Source of the DNA: Sabulicella rubraurantiaca
Lineage (GTDB): Bacteria; Pseudomonadota; Alphaproteobacteria; Acetobacterales; Acetobacteraceae
Direction: 5' to 3'
Length of the DNA: 64,000 nucleotides
NCBI RefSeq assembly: GCF_017355885.1
Contig: NZ_JAFEUU010000012.1
Location: forward strand, 61,956-125,955
Of the stretch, positions 28,172-37,015 are shown in pieces. Numbering within the stretch: position 1 is the first letter of the stretch; the number at the start of each line of letters is the position of its first letter. The notes beneath the pieces were generated by a model. It ran no database searches. It was given only the letters and a program-made list of their open reading frames with translations, and had not been told where the DNA came from. A program made the position numbers and the translations under genes.

Positions 28172-28188
28172 AGCAAGTGCCGTGCCAG
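28172..28188 (-). promoter_or_regulatory. Sigma-54 (-24/-12) promoter of paralogue 1
   Basis: Read on the minus strand, CTGGCACGGCACTTGCT matches the consensus TGGCACG-N4-TTGC with exact spacing. It lies about 76 bases upstream of the start codon. Sigma-54 promoters need an enhancer-binding activator, so expression should be conditional. Equivalent sites precede the genes at 45235 and 62599. Confidence 0.85.
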
Positions 28189-28436
28189 AGCGGTAACTTC
28201 TTGTTCGAACTCAGTATTTGCCCGTTCTGACTTGTGCCTTCAGCAGGCCGTAAAGAAGGCCGACAAGGCCCAATTCATCGCATAACAGGCCCAGGCATTC
28301 GTCTTGTGGGATTGTCGCCTCGCCGGCGACGCAGCGCCCGCTGCTCCGCGTGCAGGCGGCGCCCAATGGTCGGCTACGCCCCTTGCTGCGAGCACTCGCC
28401 TGGAAGACGACGCGCCCGCCCCGCCGGCTCGAGCAT

Positions 28437-29672
28437 TCAGGAGGCGGTGGCAGCACCGCCCGTGCGCGGCAAGGCTGCCTTGGCTGAGGCACGTCGCTTC
28501 AGCAGCCGCGCAACACCGAACGTGATCGCCAAGCCCAGGGCGAGAACCAAGCCGCCGACAAGCGGGCGATAGGCGAACCATGCCACCGCAATCACAAGCG
28601 GCCCGAACAGTGCGGTCAAAAGAAGCGCAGCCAAGCCTGCCGCGAAACCCACGAGCGCTCCCAGTGGCGGGATCACGCTGGCGAACACGGAAAGCGGGCC
28701 AAAGATCAGCATGAAGCCCAGGAACATCACGACAAGACCGGCGGCCCGCAGGATCCAGGTCAGGATTTGGTTGAACTGCTCAGCCGCCTGGATCATGGCC
28801 TCCGGAGGGAGAGTGCCGGGCCGGAGCAGGAAAAGCCTGTCGCCAGCATGGGTCTGGTAAGGCGCAAAGCCTTCACCCGCCTGCTGCGCGATGAGGCTCG
28901 CGGGACCCGAGGGAACCAACGAAAAGGTGATGCGGAGATCGCCGACTTGCGGCGCCGCAGGGTCGCCCACGAAGACTTGGCCATCTATGACTTGCTGACG
29001 CGGGCGATCCGTCAGGGCGGAGGGATCCGGCGCAAGGCGCTGGGGGTTCCCGAAGCCTTGGATGTGCTCCTCCGACACCACATAGGGACCGAGCCGCGCG
29101 TTCGTTGCCACGAACTCGCGGGAAGAAAGGTTCATTGGGGGATTGCGGTGCCCCTCGATCTGCCGAAACCGGTTGCTGTCGATCGCGGAGGACGACCATT
29201 CGCGGCTGTAGCTGTAGGTGGTCACGGTCTCCTGACCGCCGCCGACCCGCGTGCGCGTCTCGGAGTGCTGCCTCTCGCGCCACTGATACATCTCGACCCT
29301 GCGGACAAGGCGGATCGCGTTGGGCGCCGCGACACCGAACTCCGGGTCCTTCAGCGTGCTCGAAGCGGTCAGCGGCGCTGAGACATAAACGAGCCTCCCC
29401 TCAAGCGCAGGATCCACCCGATCCGCGGGGGCAGAGACGACGGCGCCGCCGCCCTCGGTCAGCGAACGGGCTGTCTGCACCGCACGGCCTTCGTTCCAGA
29501 AGAGCAGCCAGCCCGAAGCGGGGATCAGGACAAGGCCGATGAGAATGCCGAAGAGGGCGCCCAAGGCCCGCTGCCAGAACGATGTGTGCGTCGTCTCCGT
29601 GAAGGAGGCCGACATCGGCTCCGTCCAGCTCTCACCAGTGGAACCGCCATCGTCCGGGGCACTGTCCGACAT
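28437..29672 (-). CDS. TMEM43 family membrane protein
   Basis: 411 residues. An N-terminal hydrophobic helix (LGALFGILIGLVLIPASGWL, about 36-55) is followed by a large non-cytoplasmic domain. Three or four further helices lie near the C-terminus (about 295-390). LLFWNEGRAV and the MYQWRERQHS region fit the TMEM43/LUMA family, whose bacterial role is unknown. GAAGGA precedes the ATG at a good distance. The 340-base gap downstream carries the sigma-54 promoter of the next leftward gene. Confidence 0.82.
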   Translation of the reverse strand: MSDSAPDDGGSTGESWTEPMSASFTETTHTSFWQRALGALFGILIGLVLIPASGWLLFWNEGRAVQTARSLTEGGGAVVSAPADRVDPALEGRLVYVSAPLTASSTLKDPEFGVAAPNAIRLVRRVEMYQWRERQHSETRTRVGGGQETVTTYSYSREWSSSAIDSNRFRQIEGHRNPPMNLSSREFVATNARLGPYVVSEEHIQGFGNPQRLAPDPSALTDRPRQQVIDGQVFVGDPAAPQVGDLRITFSLVPSGPASLIAQQAGEGFAPYQTHAGDRLFLLRPGTLPPEAMIQAAEQFNQILTWILRAAGLVVMFLGFMLIFGPLSVFASVIPPLGALVGFAAGLAALLLTALFGPLVIAVAWFAYRPLVGGLVLALGLAITFGVARLLKRRASAKAALPRTGGAATAS

Positions 29673-29919
29673 CGGTCATTCCTTCTTGCAGGGTGCGTGT
29701 CATTGAGACCGCGCAACAATTCTTCCTCCCCGCAAACCCTCCCGCAATATCCGTCATTCTCCGAGGTCTAAAATTTGCGGGCCGGCGCTGCATGAGCAGC
29801 GTCGGCCTTCGGTCCCGCGTGTCCGGTCCGTACGGTCGGCCAATGTCAGGGCAGGACCGGAAGGCCCCTCGATATGGTCATCCATCGTTTACACCGCCAG
29901 CGCGACGGGATTAGCTTCG

Positions 29920-29952
29920 TTCTCAATTCAGAAATCTATTCTCAATAGAGAA
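29920..29952. promoter_or_regulatory. Tandem operator-like palindromes upstream of the IclR gene
   Basis: Two 14-base sites, TTCTCAATTCAGAA (29920-29933) and TTCTCAATAGAGAA (29939-29952), differ at two positions and are spaced 19 bases start to start. The second is a perfect palindrome (TTCTC-AATA-GAGAA). It abuts the ribosome site of the IclR gene, suggesting autoregulation and control of the acyl-CoA operon. Confidence 0.6.
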
Positions 29953-29963
29953 AAGGGGTGGGA

Positions 29964-30737
29964 GTGGCCAAGGAAGTCGGCGCGGTCGTCGCTGCAACGC
30001 GGATCCTGCGCTTCCTCGCTGCGCACCGCCGGTCGGTAGGCGTGACGGAGGTGGCGCGTAGCCTCGAACTCAATCCCTCCACCTGCTTCAACATCCTGCG
30101 CACCCTCACCACAGAAGGGCTTGTCGCCTTCGATGCGGCGACGAAGGCCTATTCGCCGGGCCTCGGCCTCGCGGAGCTCGCAGCATCGGCACTGGATGGC
30201 GTCGGCGCCATGCGTCTGGTGCGCCCGCATCTCGAGGCGCTGGCTGACCGCTTCGGCGTGACCATGACGCTCTGGTTGCGCACCGGCCCTGATCGTGTGG
30301 TGCTGATCGACCGGGCCGAGGGCAGCCAGATGGTCCGCATCCACATGACCATCGGCCAGCGGCTGCCCCTGCTGATCGGCACGCTCGGCCGCTGCATGGC
30401 GGCGCATTCCGGCCTGCCGGAGGAAGAGCTTGCCCGCCGCTATGCGCAGCTCCGCTCCGACGCGCTGCCGCCTTTCGCCACCTTCCCGCGCCAGGTCGCC
30501 CAGGCGCGGCGCCAGGGCTATGCGGTGGATGCGGATAACTTCGTCTCCGGCATCACAACCGTCTCCGCCGCGGTGCGCGACGGGGCAGGGCGGCCGGTGA
30601 TGGCGCTTTCCGCAGTCGACCTTTCGGCGCGGCTCGACCGGGCCGCCACGCGCCGCCTCGGCGAGGCCCTTGCCGCCACGGCTGAGGAGATTGGCCGTGC
30701 ATTCGGCTCCCGCCCCGCCATGCTCCCAGCTGCCTGA
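29964..30737 (+). CDS. IclR family transcriptional regulator
   Basis: 257 residues from GTG 29964, which has AAAAGGGG at suitable distance; GTG 29958 is an alternative. The N-terminal winged helix ([24 protein letters not shown], about 25-48) is followed by the IclR effector domain ([23 protein letters not shown] region, [15 protein letters not shown], and the [17 protein letters not shown]-terminal motif). It should bind a small-molecule effector. It heads an acyl-CoA operon and probably controls it through the upstream palindromes. Confidence 0.9.
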   Translation: MAKEVGAVVAATRILRFLAAHRRSVGVTEVARSLELNPSTCFNILRTLTTEGLVAFDAATKAYSPGLGLAELAASALDGVGAMRLVRPHLEALADRFGVTMTLWLRTGPDRVVLIDRAEGSQMVRIHMTIGQRLPLLIGTLGRCMAAHSGLPEEELARRYAQLRSDALPPFATFPRQVAQARRQGYAVDADNFVSGITTVSAAVRDGAGRPVMALSAVDLSARLDRAATRRLGEALAATAEEIGRAFGSRPAMLPAA

Positions 30738-30744
30738 GGAGAGA

Positions 30745-31881
30745 ATGGACTTCACCTTCACCCCGGAACAGGAAGCTTTGCGCGAGACGGTGCGCCGCTT
30801 CGCCGAGACGGAGCTGGCGCCGCTGGTGCGGGAGGCGGACGATACGGAGATTTTCCCCAGGCACCTCTTCCGCCGCTTCGGCGAACTAGGCCTGATCGGC
30901 GTGCGCTACCCGGCCGAGGATGGCGGCTCGGGCTTCGACAAGGTGTCCGACTGCATCCTGCGCGAGGAGATGTCGCGCGTCTGCCAAGCCTTCTCCTCCT
31001 CCTGGTCCGGCCACAGCCATCTCGGCATCTGGCCGATCTGGAAGGCGGGCACGGAGGCGCAGAAGCAGCGCTTTTTCCTCCCCGGCGTGGCGGGTGAGAA
31101 GATTGCCGGCTTCGCGCTGTCCGAGCCCGATGGCGGTTCCGACATCCGCGCCATGCGCACCCGGGCGGAGAAGGTGGAGGGCGGCTGGCGGCTCAAGGGT
31201 TCTAAGCTCTACATCACCAACGCGCCGATCGCCGATTTCCTGACGCTGGCCGCCCGCACCAAGCCGGAGATGACGCCGGACGCGGTGAGCCTGTTCCTGG
31301 TGGAACTGCCCAATCCGGGCATCGTCGTTCACCGGCTCAAGAAGGAAGGCATCCGCGGCTCCGATACCGGGTTGGTCCATATCGACGACGCCTTCGTCCC
31401 GGATGACTGCCTGCTTGGCGGGCGCACCGGCACCTATCCTGTCGTGCTCGACAGTCTGGTTGAGAATCGCGTCGGCGTCGCAGCGAATGCGCTCGGCATG
31501 GCGCGCGGCGCCTTCGAGGCGGCGCTGGATTACGCGAAGACGCGCATGGTGCGCGGCAAGCCGATCGGCCAGTTCCAGGCCATCGCGCACAAGCTGGCGG
31601 ACATGGCGGCGGAGATCGAGGCGGCGCGCTGGTTGGTCTACCACGGCGCCTGGCGCGTGGATCAGGGCACGCTGGACGCGGCGATGGCGGCGAAGGTGAA
31701 GCTGGTCGCCTCCGAATGCGCGGTGCGCGTGTCGGAAGCCGCGATCCGCATCCATGGCGGGGCCGGGCTAATGCGGGACTATCCGGTCGGGCGCATCCAC
31801 CGCGACGCACTGGTCTACGTGATCGGGGAGGGGACCTCCGAGATCCAACGCAACCTCATCGCGCGGGGGCTTGGGCTATGA
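30745..31881 (+). CDS. Acyl-CoA dehydrogenase
   Basis: 378 residues. The start at 30745 gives [19 protein letters not shown] after GGAGAG. Flavin/substrate motifs include [12 protein letters not shown] and [12 protein letters not shown]. The C-terminal [18 protein letters not shown] follows the usual pattern. FAD-dependent alpha,beta-desaturation of an acyl-CoA; chain or ring specificity is not evident. Overlaps the thiolase gene by four bases. Confidence 0.93.
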   Translation: MDFTFTPEQEALRETVRRFAETELAPLVREADDTEIFPRHLFRRFGELGLIGVRYPAEDGGSGFDKVSDCILREEMSRVCQAFSSSWSGHSHLGIWPIWKAGTEAQKQRFFLPGVAGEKIAGFALSEPDGGSDIRAMRTRAEKVEGGWRLKGSKLYITNAPIADFLTLAARTKPEMTPDAVSLFLVELPNPGIVVHRLKKEGIRGSDTGLVHIDDAFVPDDCLLGGRTGTYPVVLDSLVENRVGVAANALGMARGAFEAALDYAKTRMVRGKPIGQFQAIAHKLADMAAEIEAARWLVYHGAWRVDQGTLDAAMAAKVKLVASECAVRVSEAAIRIHGGAGLMRDYPVGRIHRDALVYVIGEGTSEIQRNLIARGLGL

Positions 31882-33032
31882 CGCAGCGTGCCATCATCAC
31901 CGGCGTGGCGGACACCGCGGTGGGGGATCTGCCCGGTTCCTCCTGCATGGGACTGCACGCTGAGGCAGCCTCGCGTGCCCTGGCCGATGCAGGGCTGAAG
32001 CCCTCGGAGGTGGATGGCGTCCTCTGTGCTTATTCCTTCACCGAGCCGCATCTCATGCTCGCCTCGGTCTTCTGCGAGTATTTCGGCATCCAGCCCGCCT
32101 ATTCCGCCGCGATCCATGCGGGCGGCGCGACGGGCTGCATCATGGTGATGCAGGCAGCGGCGCTGGTGGAGGCCGGGCTCTGCCGCCACGTCCTGGTCGT
32201 GGCGGGCGATAACCGCCTCAGCGGATTGTCGCGCGACAAGGCCGTCGCCACGCTGTCGGAGGTCGGCCACCCGCAATTCGAGCGGCCCTTCGGGGTGACC
32301 ATCCCGGCGCTCTATGGCTTGGTCGCGCAGGCCTACATGCACCGCTACGGCGCGACGCCCGAGCATCTGGCGGCCATGGCGGTGAACAGCCGCACCCATG
32401 CCATGCGCAATCCGGGCGCGCAGATGCGCAAGCCGATCACGGTCGCCGAAGTGCTGGCCAGCCGCTTCATCGCCGAGCCGCTGCGCCTTCTCGATTGCTG
32501 CCTGATCTCCGATGGCGGCGCCGCCCTCGTGGTCAGCGCCGCCGATGCGGCGCGCGACACGGCGAAGCGGGGCGTGGCCGTGCTGGGCACCGGGCAGAAG
32601 AACACGCATGAGCACCTGGTAGCGGCGCCCAGCCTCACGGAGTTTGGCTGCCGCGACAGCGCCGTCCAGGCCTTCGGCCGCGCCGGCATCACTGCCGCGG
32701 AGATCGACGTGGCGGAGATCTACGACAGCTTCACCATCACCCTGCTGATCGAGCTCGAATCCATCGGCTTCTTCGAGAAAGGGGAGGCCGGGCCGGCGGC
32801 ACTGGCCGGAGCGCTGGATCTGGGCGGAAGGCTTCCCTGCAACACTCATGGCGGGCTGATGTCCTACGCGCATTCCGGCGCCGCGGGTGGGCTGTTCCAC
32901 GTGACCGAGGCTGTGCGCCAGCTGCGCGGCGAGACGGAGGCGCGGCAGGTGCCGGATGCGGAACTGGCCTTTGTCCATGGCGATGGTGGCATCCTGTCCG
33001 CCCATTGCTCCCTCGTGCTTGGGAGGCGATGA
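31878..33032 (+). CDS. Thiolase-like protein (SCP2/lipid-transfer type)
   Basis: 384 residues of the thiolase superfamily, lipid-transfer/SCP2-thiolase branch. It has [31 protein letters not shown] at the usual nucleophile region, [17 protein letters not shown], and [17 protein letters not shown] near the C-terminus. Members adjoin DUF35 OB-fold proteins, as here, and cleave or act on side-chain acyl-CoAs. The GHPxG motif of classical thiolases reads AHSGA, so chemistry may differ. Confidence 0.85.
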   Translation: MTQRAIITGVADTAVGDLPGSSCMGLHAEAASRALADAGLKPSEVDGVLCAYSFTEPHLMLASVFCEYFGIQPAYSAAIHAGGATGCIMVMQAAALVEAGLCRHVLVVAGDNRLSGLSRDKAVATLSEVGHPQFERPFGVTIPALYGLVAQAYMHRYGATPEHLAAMAVNSRTHAMRNPGAQMRKPITVAEVLASRFIAEPLRLLDCCLISDGGAALVVSAADAARDTAKRGVAVLGTGQKNTHEHLVAAPSLTEFGCRDSAVQAFGRAGITAAEIDVAEIYDSFTITLLIELESIGFFEKGEAGPAALAGALDLGGRLPCNTHGGLMSYAHSGAAGGLFHVTEAVRQLRGETEARQVPDAELAFVHGDGGILSAHCSLVLGRR

Positions 33033-33033
33033 C

Positions 33034-33444
33034 ATGACCGACAAGCCCCTGCCTGTCCCCAACGCCGACACGAAGGAATTCTGGGAGGGCTGCGCCCAGG
33101 GGGAGCTTCGCCTCCAGCGCTGCCGGGCCTGCGGGGCGGCGCAGTTTCCGCCGCGTGCGCTCTGCGCCACCTGCCACGCATCCTCGCCGGTATGGGAGCG
33201 GGCGAGCGGCCGCGGCCGCATCGTCAGCCACACGCGCGTCCACCGGCCGCCCTCGCCCGCCTTCAAGGCAGATGTGCCCTATTCCGTCGCGCTGGTGGCG
33301 CTGGAGGAGGGGCCGCGCCTCATGGTGACGCTGCGCGGCGGCGCGGAGCCGCGCATCGGCGACGCCGTGCGGGTCGGCTTCGACCCGCCCGCAGGTCCGG
33401 ACGGCATCGCCCTGCCGCACGCCATCATCCTGGAGGCGCCATGA
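33034..33444 (+). CDS. DUF35 OB-fold/zinc-ribbon acyl-CoA-associated protein
   Basis: 136 residues. A rubredoxin-like zinc ribbon (CRACGAAQFPPRALCATC) precedes an OB-fold domain (GRGRIVSHTRVHR; PYSVALVALEEGPRLM). Such proteins form complexes with SCP2-type thiolases or act as acyl-CoA binding partners. It lies directly after the thiolase gene, supporting a complex. Confidence 0.9.
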   Translation: MTDKPLPVPNADTKEFWEGCAQGELRLQRCRACGAAQFPPRALCATCHASSPVWERASGRGRIVSHTRVHRPPSPAFKADVPYSVALVALEEGPRLMVTLRGGAEPRIGDAVRVGFDPPAGPDGIALPHAIILEAP

Positions 33445-33821
33445 TCACCTTCGACAGCTTCACACCAGGCGAAGTGATGGGCGGCAGCGAGGAGGTGCTG
33501 GACGCCGCCAAGCTGCAGGCCTGGAGCGCGCTTTTCCCTGAAGACGAACTGGATGGCGTGATGCCACACGGCATGGTCGCTGCCATCGCCATGCGCGCCT
33601 ATGCCGCGGTGGTGCAGCCGCGCCCGCCCGGCAACATCCACGCCGCGCAGTGTTTCGACCTGTTCCGCTTGCCGCGCGTGGGCGAGCGTCTGGTCACGAC
33701 CATCACCTGCCTCGCGAAGGAGATCCGTAAGGACCGCCGCCGCGTTACCCTCGTCATGGACACCGCCGGCGATGGCGGCCCTGCCTTCCGGGCCCGCATG
33801 ACGCTTCTGTGGGCCGCATGA
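33441..33821 (+). CDS. MaoC-like hot-dog domain protein
   Basis: 126 residues. ITFDSFTPGEVMGGSEEVLDAAKLQAW, the helix-strand segment GMVAAIAMRAYA and the CLAKEIRKDRRRVTL strand suggest a MaoC-type hot-dog fold. The canonical catalytic D/H pair of hydratases is not clear, so it may be the structural half of a heteromeric hydratase with the next gene. ATGA overlaps on both sides. Confidence 0.7.
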   Translation: MITFDSFTPGEVMGGSEEVLDAAKLQAWSALFPEDELDGVMPHGMVAAIAMRAYAAVVQPRPPGNIHAAQCFDLFRLPRVGERLVTTITCLAKEIRKDRRRVTLVMDTAGDGGPAFRARMTLLWAA

Positions 33822-34207
33822 TGACCGAGACCCTGCCTGCGGTGTCGAAGCACGTGGATCGTGCCGCCATCCTCGCCTACGCCGCCATCACCGAGGACTT
33901 CAATCCGCTGCATGTGGACGAGGCCTTCGCCGCCGGGACGCCCTTCGGCAAGCCGATCGCGCACGGGATGCTCTCGCTGAACCTCGTCTGGCAGTCGCTG
34001 CGCCGCGCCTTCGGCGAGGCCATGCCGATCAGCCTCGAGATCCGCTTCGTCCGTCCGGTCCTCGTGGACACGGAGGTGACGTCCGGCGGCCGGCGCCGGG
34101 AGGACGGCGCCTATGATGTCTGGGTGCGCGATGCCTCGGGCCAGGATGTCATCCTCGGCACCGCCTGGCTCGGCGCCGGAGCCGTGAAGCCGGAGGAGCC
34201 GGCGTGA
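33818..34207 (+). CDS. MaoC family (R)-specific enoyl-CoA hydratase-like protein
   Basis: 129 residues with the MaoC hydratase motif: AITEDFNPLHVDEAFA carries the catalytic Asp and His, then FGKPIAHGMLSLNLV. It probably hydrates the product of the acyl-CoA dehydrogenase. The start at 33818 overlaps the previous stop; an ATG at 33821 is equally possible. It may pair with the preceding MaoC-like protein. Confidence 0.88.
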   Translation: MMTETLPAVSKHVDRAAILAYAAITEDFNPLHVDEAFAAGTPFGKPIAHGMLSLNLVWQSLRRAFGEAMPISLEIRFVRPVLVDTEVTSGGRRREDGAYDVWVRDASGQDVILGTAWLGAGAVKPEEPA

Positions 34208-34229
34208 GCAAGGACAGGAGGCGTTCCCC

Positions 34230-35216
34230 ATGACCACCATTCCCCGTCGCGCCGCGCTCGCGGCGCCGCTCGCATTGGCCGCCCTGCGGCTGGCACGCGC
34301 GCAGGCTTGGCGACCCTCCGGCCAGATGCGGATCCTGGTCAATGCCGCGCCGGGCGGCACTACGGACATCATGGGCCGGATGCTGGCCGCGCATCTGCAG
34401 CAGCGCTGGGGCACCCCCGTGGTCGTGGAGAACAAAGGCGGCGGCGGGGGGACCATTGCCTCGGCGGAGATCGCCCGCGCAGCGCCGGATATGCTCAACC
34501 TGCTCAGCACCAATATCGGGCCGAGCAGCATCGCCTATTCGCTGTTCCGCAACCTGCCGTACCGGCCGGAAAGCTTCCAGCCGGTCTCCAACATGATCCG
34601 CGGGCCCAATGTCCTGGTGGTGCATCCCTCGGTGCGTGCCAACACCGTGGCGGAACTGATCGCGCTGCTGCGCGAGCAGCCGGGCAAGCTGACCTATGGC
34701 ACGGCGGGGGTCGGGCAGTCGCCGCATCTTTCCGCTGCCTGGTTCCACCAGCTGACAAACACTCAGGCTGTGCCGTCGCACTATCGAGGCTCGGCGCCCG
34801 CCATGCTCGACCTGCTGGCGGGCAACACCCAGTTCATGTTCGACAACCTCTCCACCGCCATTCCGCATATCCGCGGCGGAAGGGTGCGGGCCCTCGCGGT
34901 CACCAGTGCCGAACGCAACCAGGCCTTGCCCGACCTGCCGGCGATGCGCGAGACCATGCCCGAGCTCGCCGAGTACGAGGTGAACACCTGGTTCGGCATC
35001 ATGGCGCCGGCCGGCGTCCCTGCGGACGCGCTGCGTACGGTGAACCTCGAGATCAAGGCCTTGTTGGAGATGCCCGCCACGGTCGCGCGCTTCGCGGAGA
35101 TGGGTGGGGTGACGGCCTATGGCACGCCCGAGGAGTTTGATGCCTTCATCCAGGCCGAGATCGCGAAATGGGGCGCGGTGGTGCGTCGCGAGGGCGTCCA
35201 GCTCGATTTTGGCTGA
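34230..35216 (+). CDS. Tripartite tricarboxylate transporter (Bug) receptor
   Basis: 328 residues. A signal peptide (RRAALAAPLALAALRLARAQ) precedes the Bug fold: RILVNAAPGGTTDIMGRML, VVVENKGGGGGTIA, TYGTAGVGQSPHL, HYRGSAPAMLDLLAGN. These periplasmic proteins bind carboxylates or related organics for TctAB membrane subunits. No TctA/TctB gene is adjacent. Its place 22 bases after the acyl-CoA operon suggests it captures that pathway's substrate. Confidence 0.92.
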   Translation: MTTIPRRAALAAPLALAALRLARAQAWRPSGQMRILVNAAPGGTTDIMGRMLAAHLQQRWGTPVVVENKGGGGGTIASAEIARAAPDMLNLLSTNIGPSSIAYSLFRNLPYRPESFQPVSNMIRGPNVLVVHPSVRANTVAELIALLREQPGKLTYGTAGVGQSPHLSAAWFHQLTNTQAVPSHYRGSAPAMLDLLAGNTQFMFDNLSTAIPHIRGGRVRALAVTSAERNQALPDLPAMRETMPELAEYEVNTWFGIMAPAGVPADALRTVNLEIKALLEMPATVARFAEMGGVTAYGTPEEFDAFIQAEIAKWGAVVRREGVQLDFG

Positions 35217-35272
35217 GGCGTTGCACTGAGCCGTTTGACAGCCCGGAGCCCTGCGCGACAGGTCAAGGAGCG

Positions 35273-37015
35273 CTATGCCTTCATCAGCAAAGCCCTGCGC
35301 AAGCTTGTTTGCTCGTGGTCCACGGCGCGTCCATCGCGTGTCAGGACAAGGCCGTAGACGTCCCGCGCTGCCTCTTCGCTGATGATCCCGTCCAGGACGT
35401 CAGCCAGCACGGCGCCCAGGTCACGCCGCAGCGGGTCGCCCCAACCCCCGCCGGCACTCGAGAGCACGCGGATGCGCGAGGGGCCAAGCCGCTGGATGCC
35501 GTATTGCGGCGGCGGGCGTGGGCCCTTGCCAAGCTCTTCGACCTCGAGCTTCCCGACGGCGCCGTCCAGCCCACCATTGATGCCGTATCCCGAGGGGCGG
35601 CGGACGCCTTCCGCGCGGATCGCGTGTTCGGTCGGCGCAAGCACCTCGCAGACATAGTCCACGCCCGGACCGCCGCGGAACTCCCCGGCGCCAGCCGTAT
35701 CGCGGCGCAGTTCCTGCCGATGGATCCGCACCGGATAGGCCTGCTCATAGCCCTCGACATTGGGCAGCGTCAGGCCACCGAGCGAGATCATGTGCCCTAC
35801 CGACGGAAAGCCATCGCGCCCTTTCACGGCGCCGCCGCCCGAAGCGCCGTGCCAGTGATACATGACGAAGACGCGGCCCTCCGCATCGCGCCCGGAACTC
35901 AACCCGTAGCAGGCCTTTCCCCATCCGGCGCAGCCACGTTCGGGCGCCGCCTGCGCCAAGGCCTTCCAGCACGCATAGATGATATCGGTCGCCGGATGGA
36001 CCGTGTTCATCGTCATCGGCGCCGGCGGGCGCGCATTCACGACCGTCCCCTCCGGCGCGATGATGGAGACGGGCCGGAACAGGCCCTCGTTCCGCGGCAA
36101 GGAATGGTCGAAGAAGGTCGCGACCGCGACGTAGACCGCCGAATAGGTGTTCGCGAGCGAGCTGTTCTTGAAGCCCCGGATCTGCGGCGCGCTGCCGGTG
36201 AAGTCGAAGACTAGCGTGTCATCGCGGATCTCCAGCGCAACGCGCACCGGCACCTCCATCGCCTGGAAGCAGTCGGTGTCGCTGCCATCCTCGCCGAGAT
36301 AGATGCCGTTCGGGAGCTTCGCGATCTCCGCGCGCATGCGCGCCTCGCCATAGCGCAGGAGCGCATCGAAATAGGCGAGGCCGCAATCGACGCCCATCTC
36401 TGACAACATTGCGGCGACGCGCTCGGCGCCGATCCGGGTCGAGCCGAACATCGCGTTGAGATCGCCTTCCATGAGATCGGGGCAGCGCGAGTTCAGCAGG
36501 AGAAGATTGAACAGGTCGCGGCGTAGCTTGCCACCCTCGACCAGTCGCAGCACGGGCAGGCGGATGCCCTCGTGGAAGATCTCGGTCGCTTCGGGGTTGT
36601 AGGTGCCGGCCGCGCCGCCGCCGATATCGGATTGATGCGCCCGGTTGCAGGTGAAGCCGCAAAGCCGCCCCCCGACGAAGACCGGACGGATCATCGTCCA
36701 GTCGGGAAGGTGATTGCCGCCGGCCGTGTAGGGATCGCTCAGCAGGTAGACATCGCCCTCTGCCATCTCCTCGCCGAAGGCCTGGAGCGTGGCGCGCACC
36801 GCGAAGCCGCCCCCGCCGCTGTGGATCGGGATGCCGTCTGCCTGGGCGATGATGTCGCCGCTGGCACCGGCGACGAAGCAGGTGAAGTCGTGGCTCTGGC
36901 TGAAGATCGGGCTGCGCGCCGTGCGCGTCATGATCCAGCCCATCTGCTGCGAGATATGGTCCACCTGCTTCTGGACAACGGCCAGGCGGATCGGATCAAT
37001 GGCGAAGGCGTTCAT
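35273..37015 (-). CDS. Hydantoinase B / oxoprolinase family protein
   Basis: 580 residues. DPIRLAVVQKQVDHISQQMG, RSPIFSQSHDFTCFVA, GDVYLLSDPYTAGGNHLPD and FDFTGSAPQIRGF are standard HyuB/5-oxoprolinase beta motifs. It works with HyuA in ATP-dependent opening of hydantoin, oxoproline or related ring or carboxylation substrates. It overlaps hyuA by four bases. It is convergent with the Bug receptor gene; substrate is unknown. Confidence 0.92.
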   Translation of the reverse strand: MNAFAIDPIRLAVVQKQVDHISQQMGWIMTRTARSPIFSQSHDFTCFVAGASGDIIAQADGIPIHSGGGGFAVRATLQAFGEEMAEGDVYLLSDPYTAGGNHLPDWTMIRPVFVGGRLCGFTCNRAHQSDIGGGAAGTYNPEATEIFHEGIRLPVLRLVEGGKLRRDLFNLLLLNSRCPDLMEGDLNAMFGSTRIGAERVAAMLSEMGVDCGLAYFDALLRYGEARMRAEIAKLPNGIYLGEDGSDTDCFQAMEVPVRVALEIRDDTLVFDFTGSAPQIRGFKNSSLANTYSAVYVAVATFFDHSLPRNEGLFRPVSIIAPEGTVVNARPPAPMTMNTVHPATDIIYACWKALAQAAPERGCAGWGKACYGLSSGRDAEGRVFVMYHWHGASGGGAVKGRDGFPSVGHMISLGGLTLPNVEGYEQAYPVRIHRQELRRDTAGAGEFRGGPGVDYVCEVLAPTEHAIRAEGVRRPSGYGINGGLDGAVGKLEVEELGKGPRPPPQYGIQRLGPSRIRVLSSAGGGWGDPLRRDLGAVLADVLDGIISEEAARDVYGLVLTRDGRAVDHEQTSLRRALLMKA

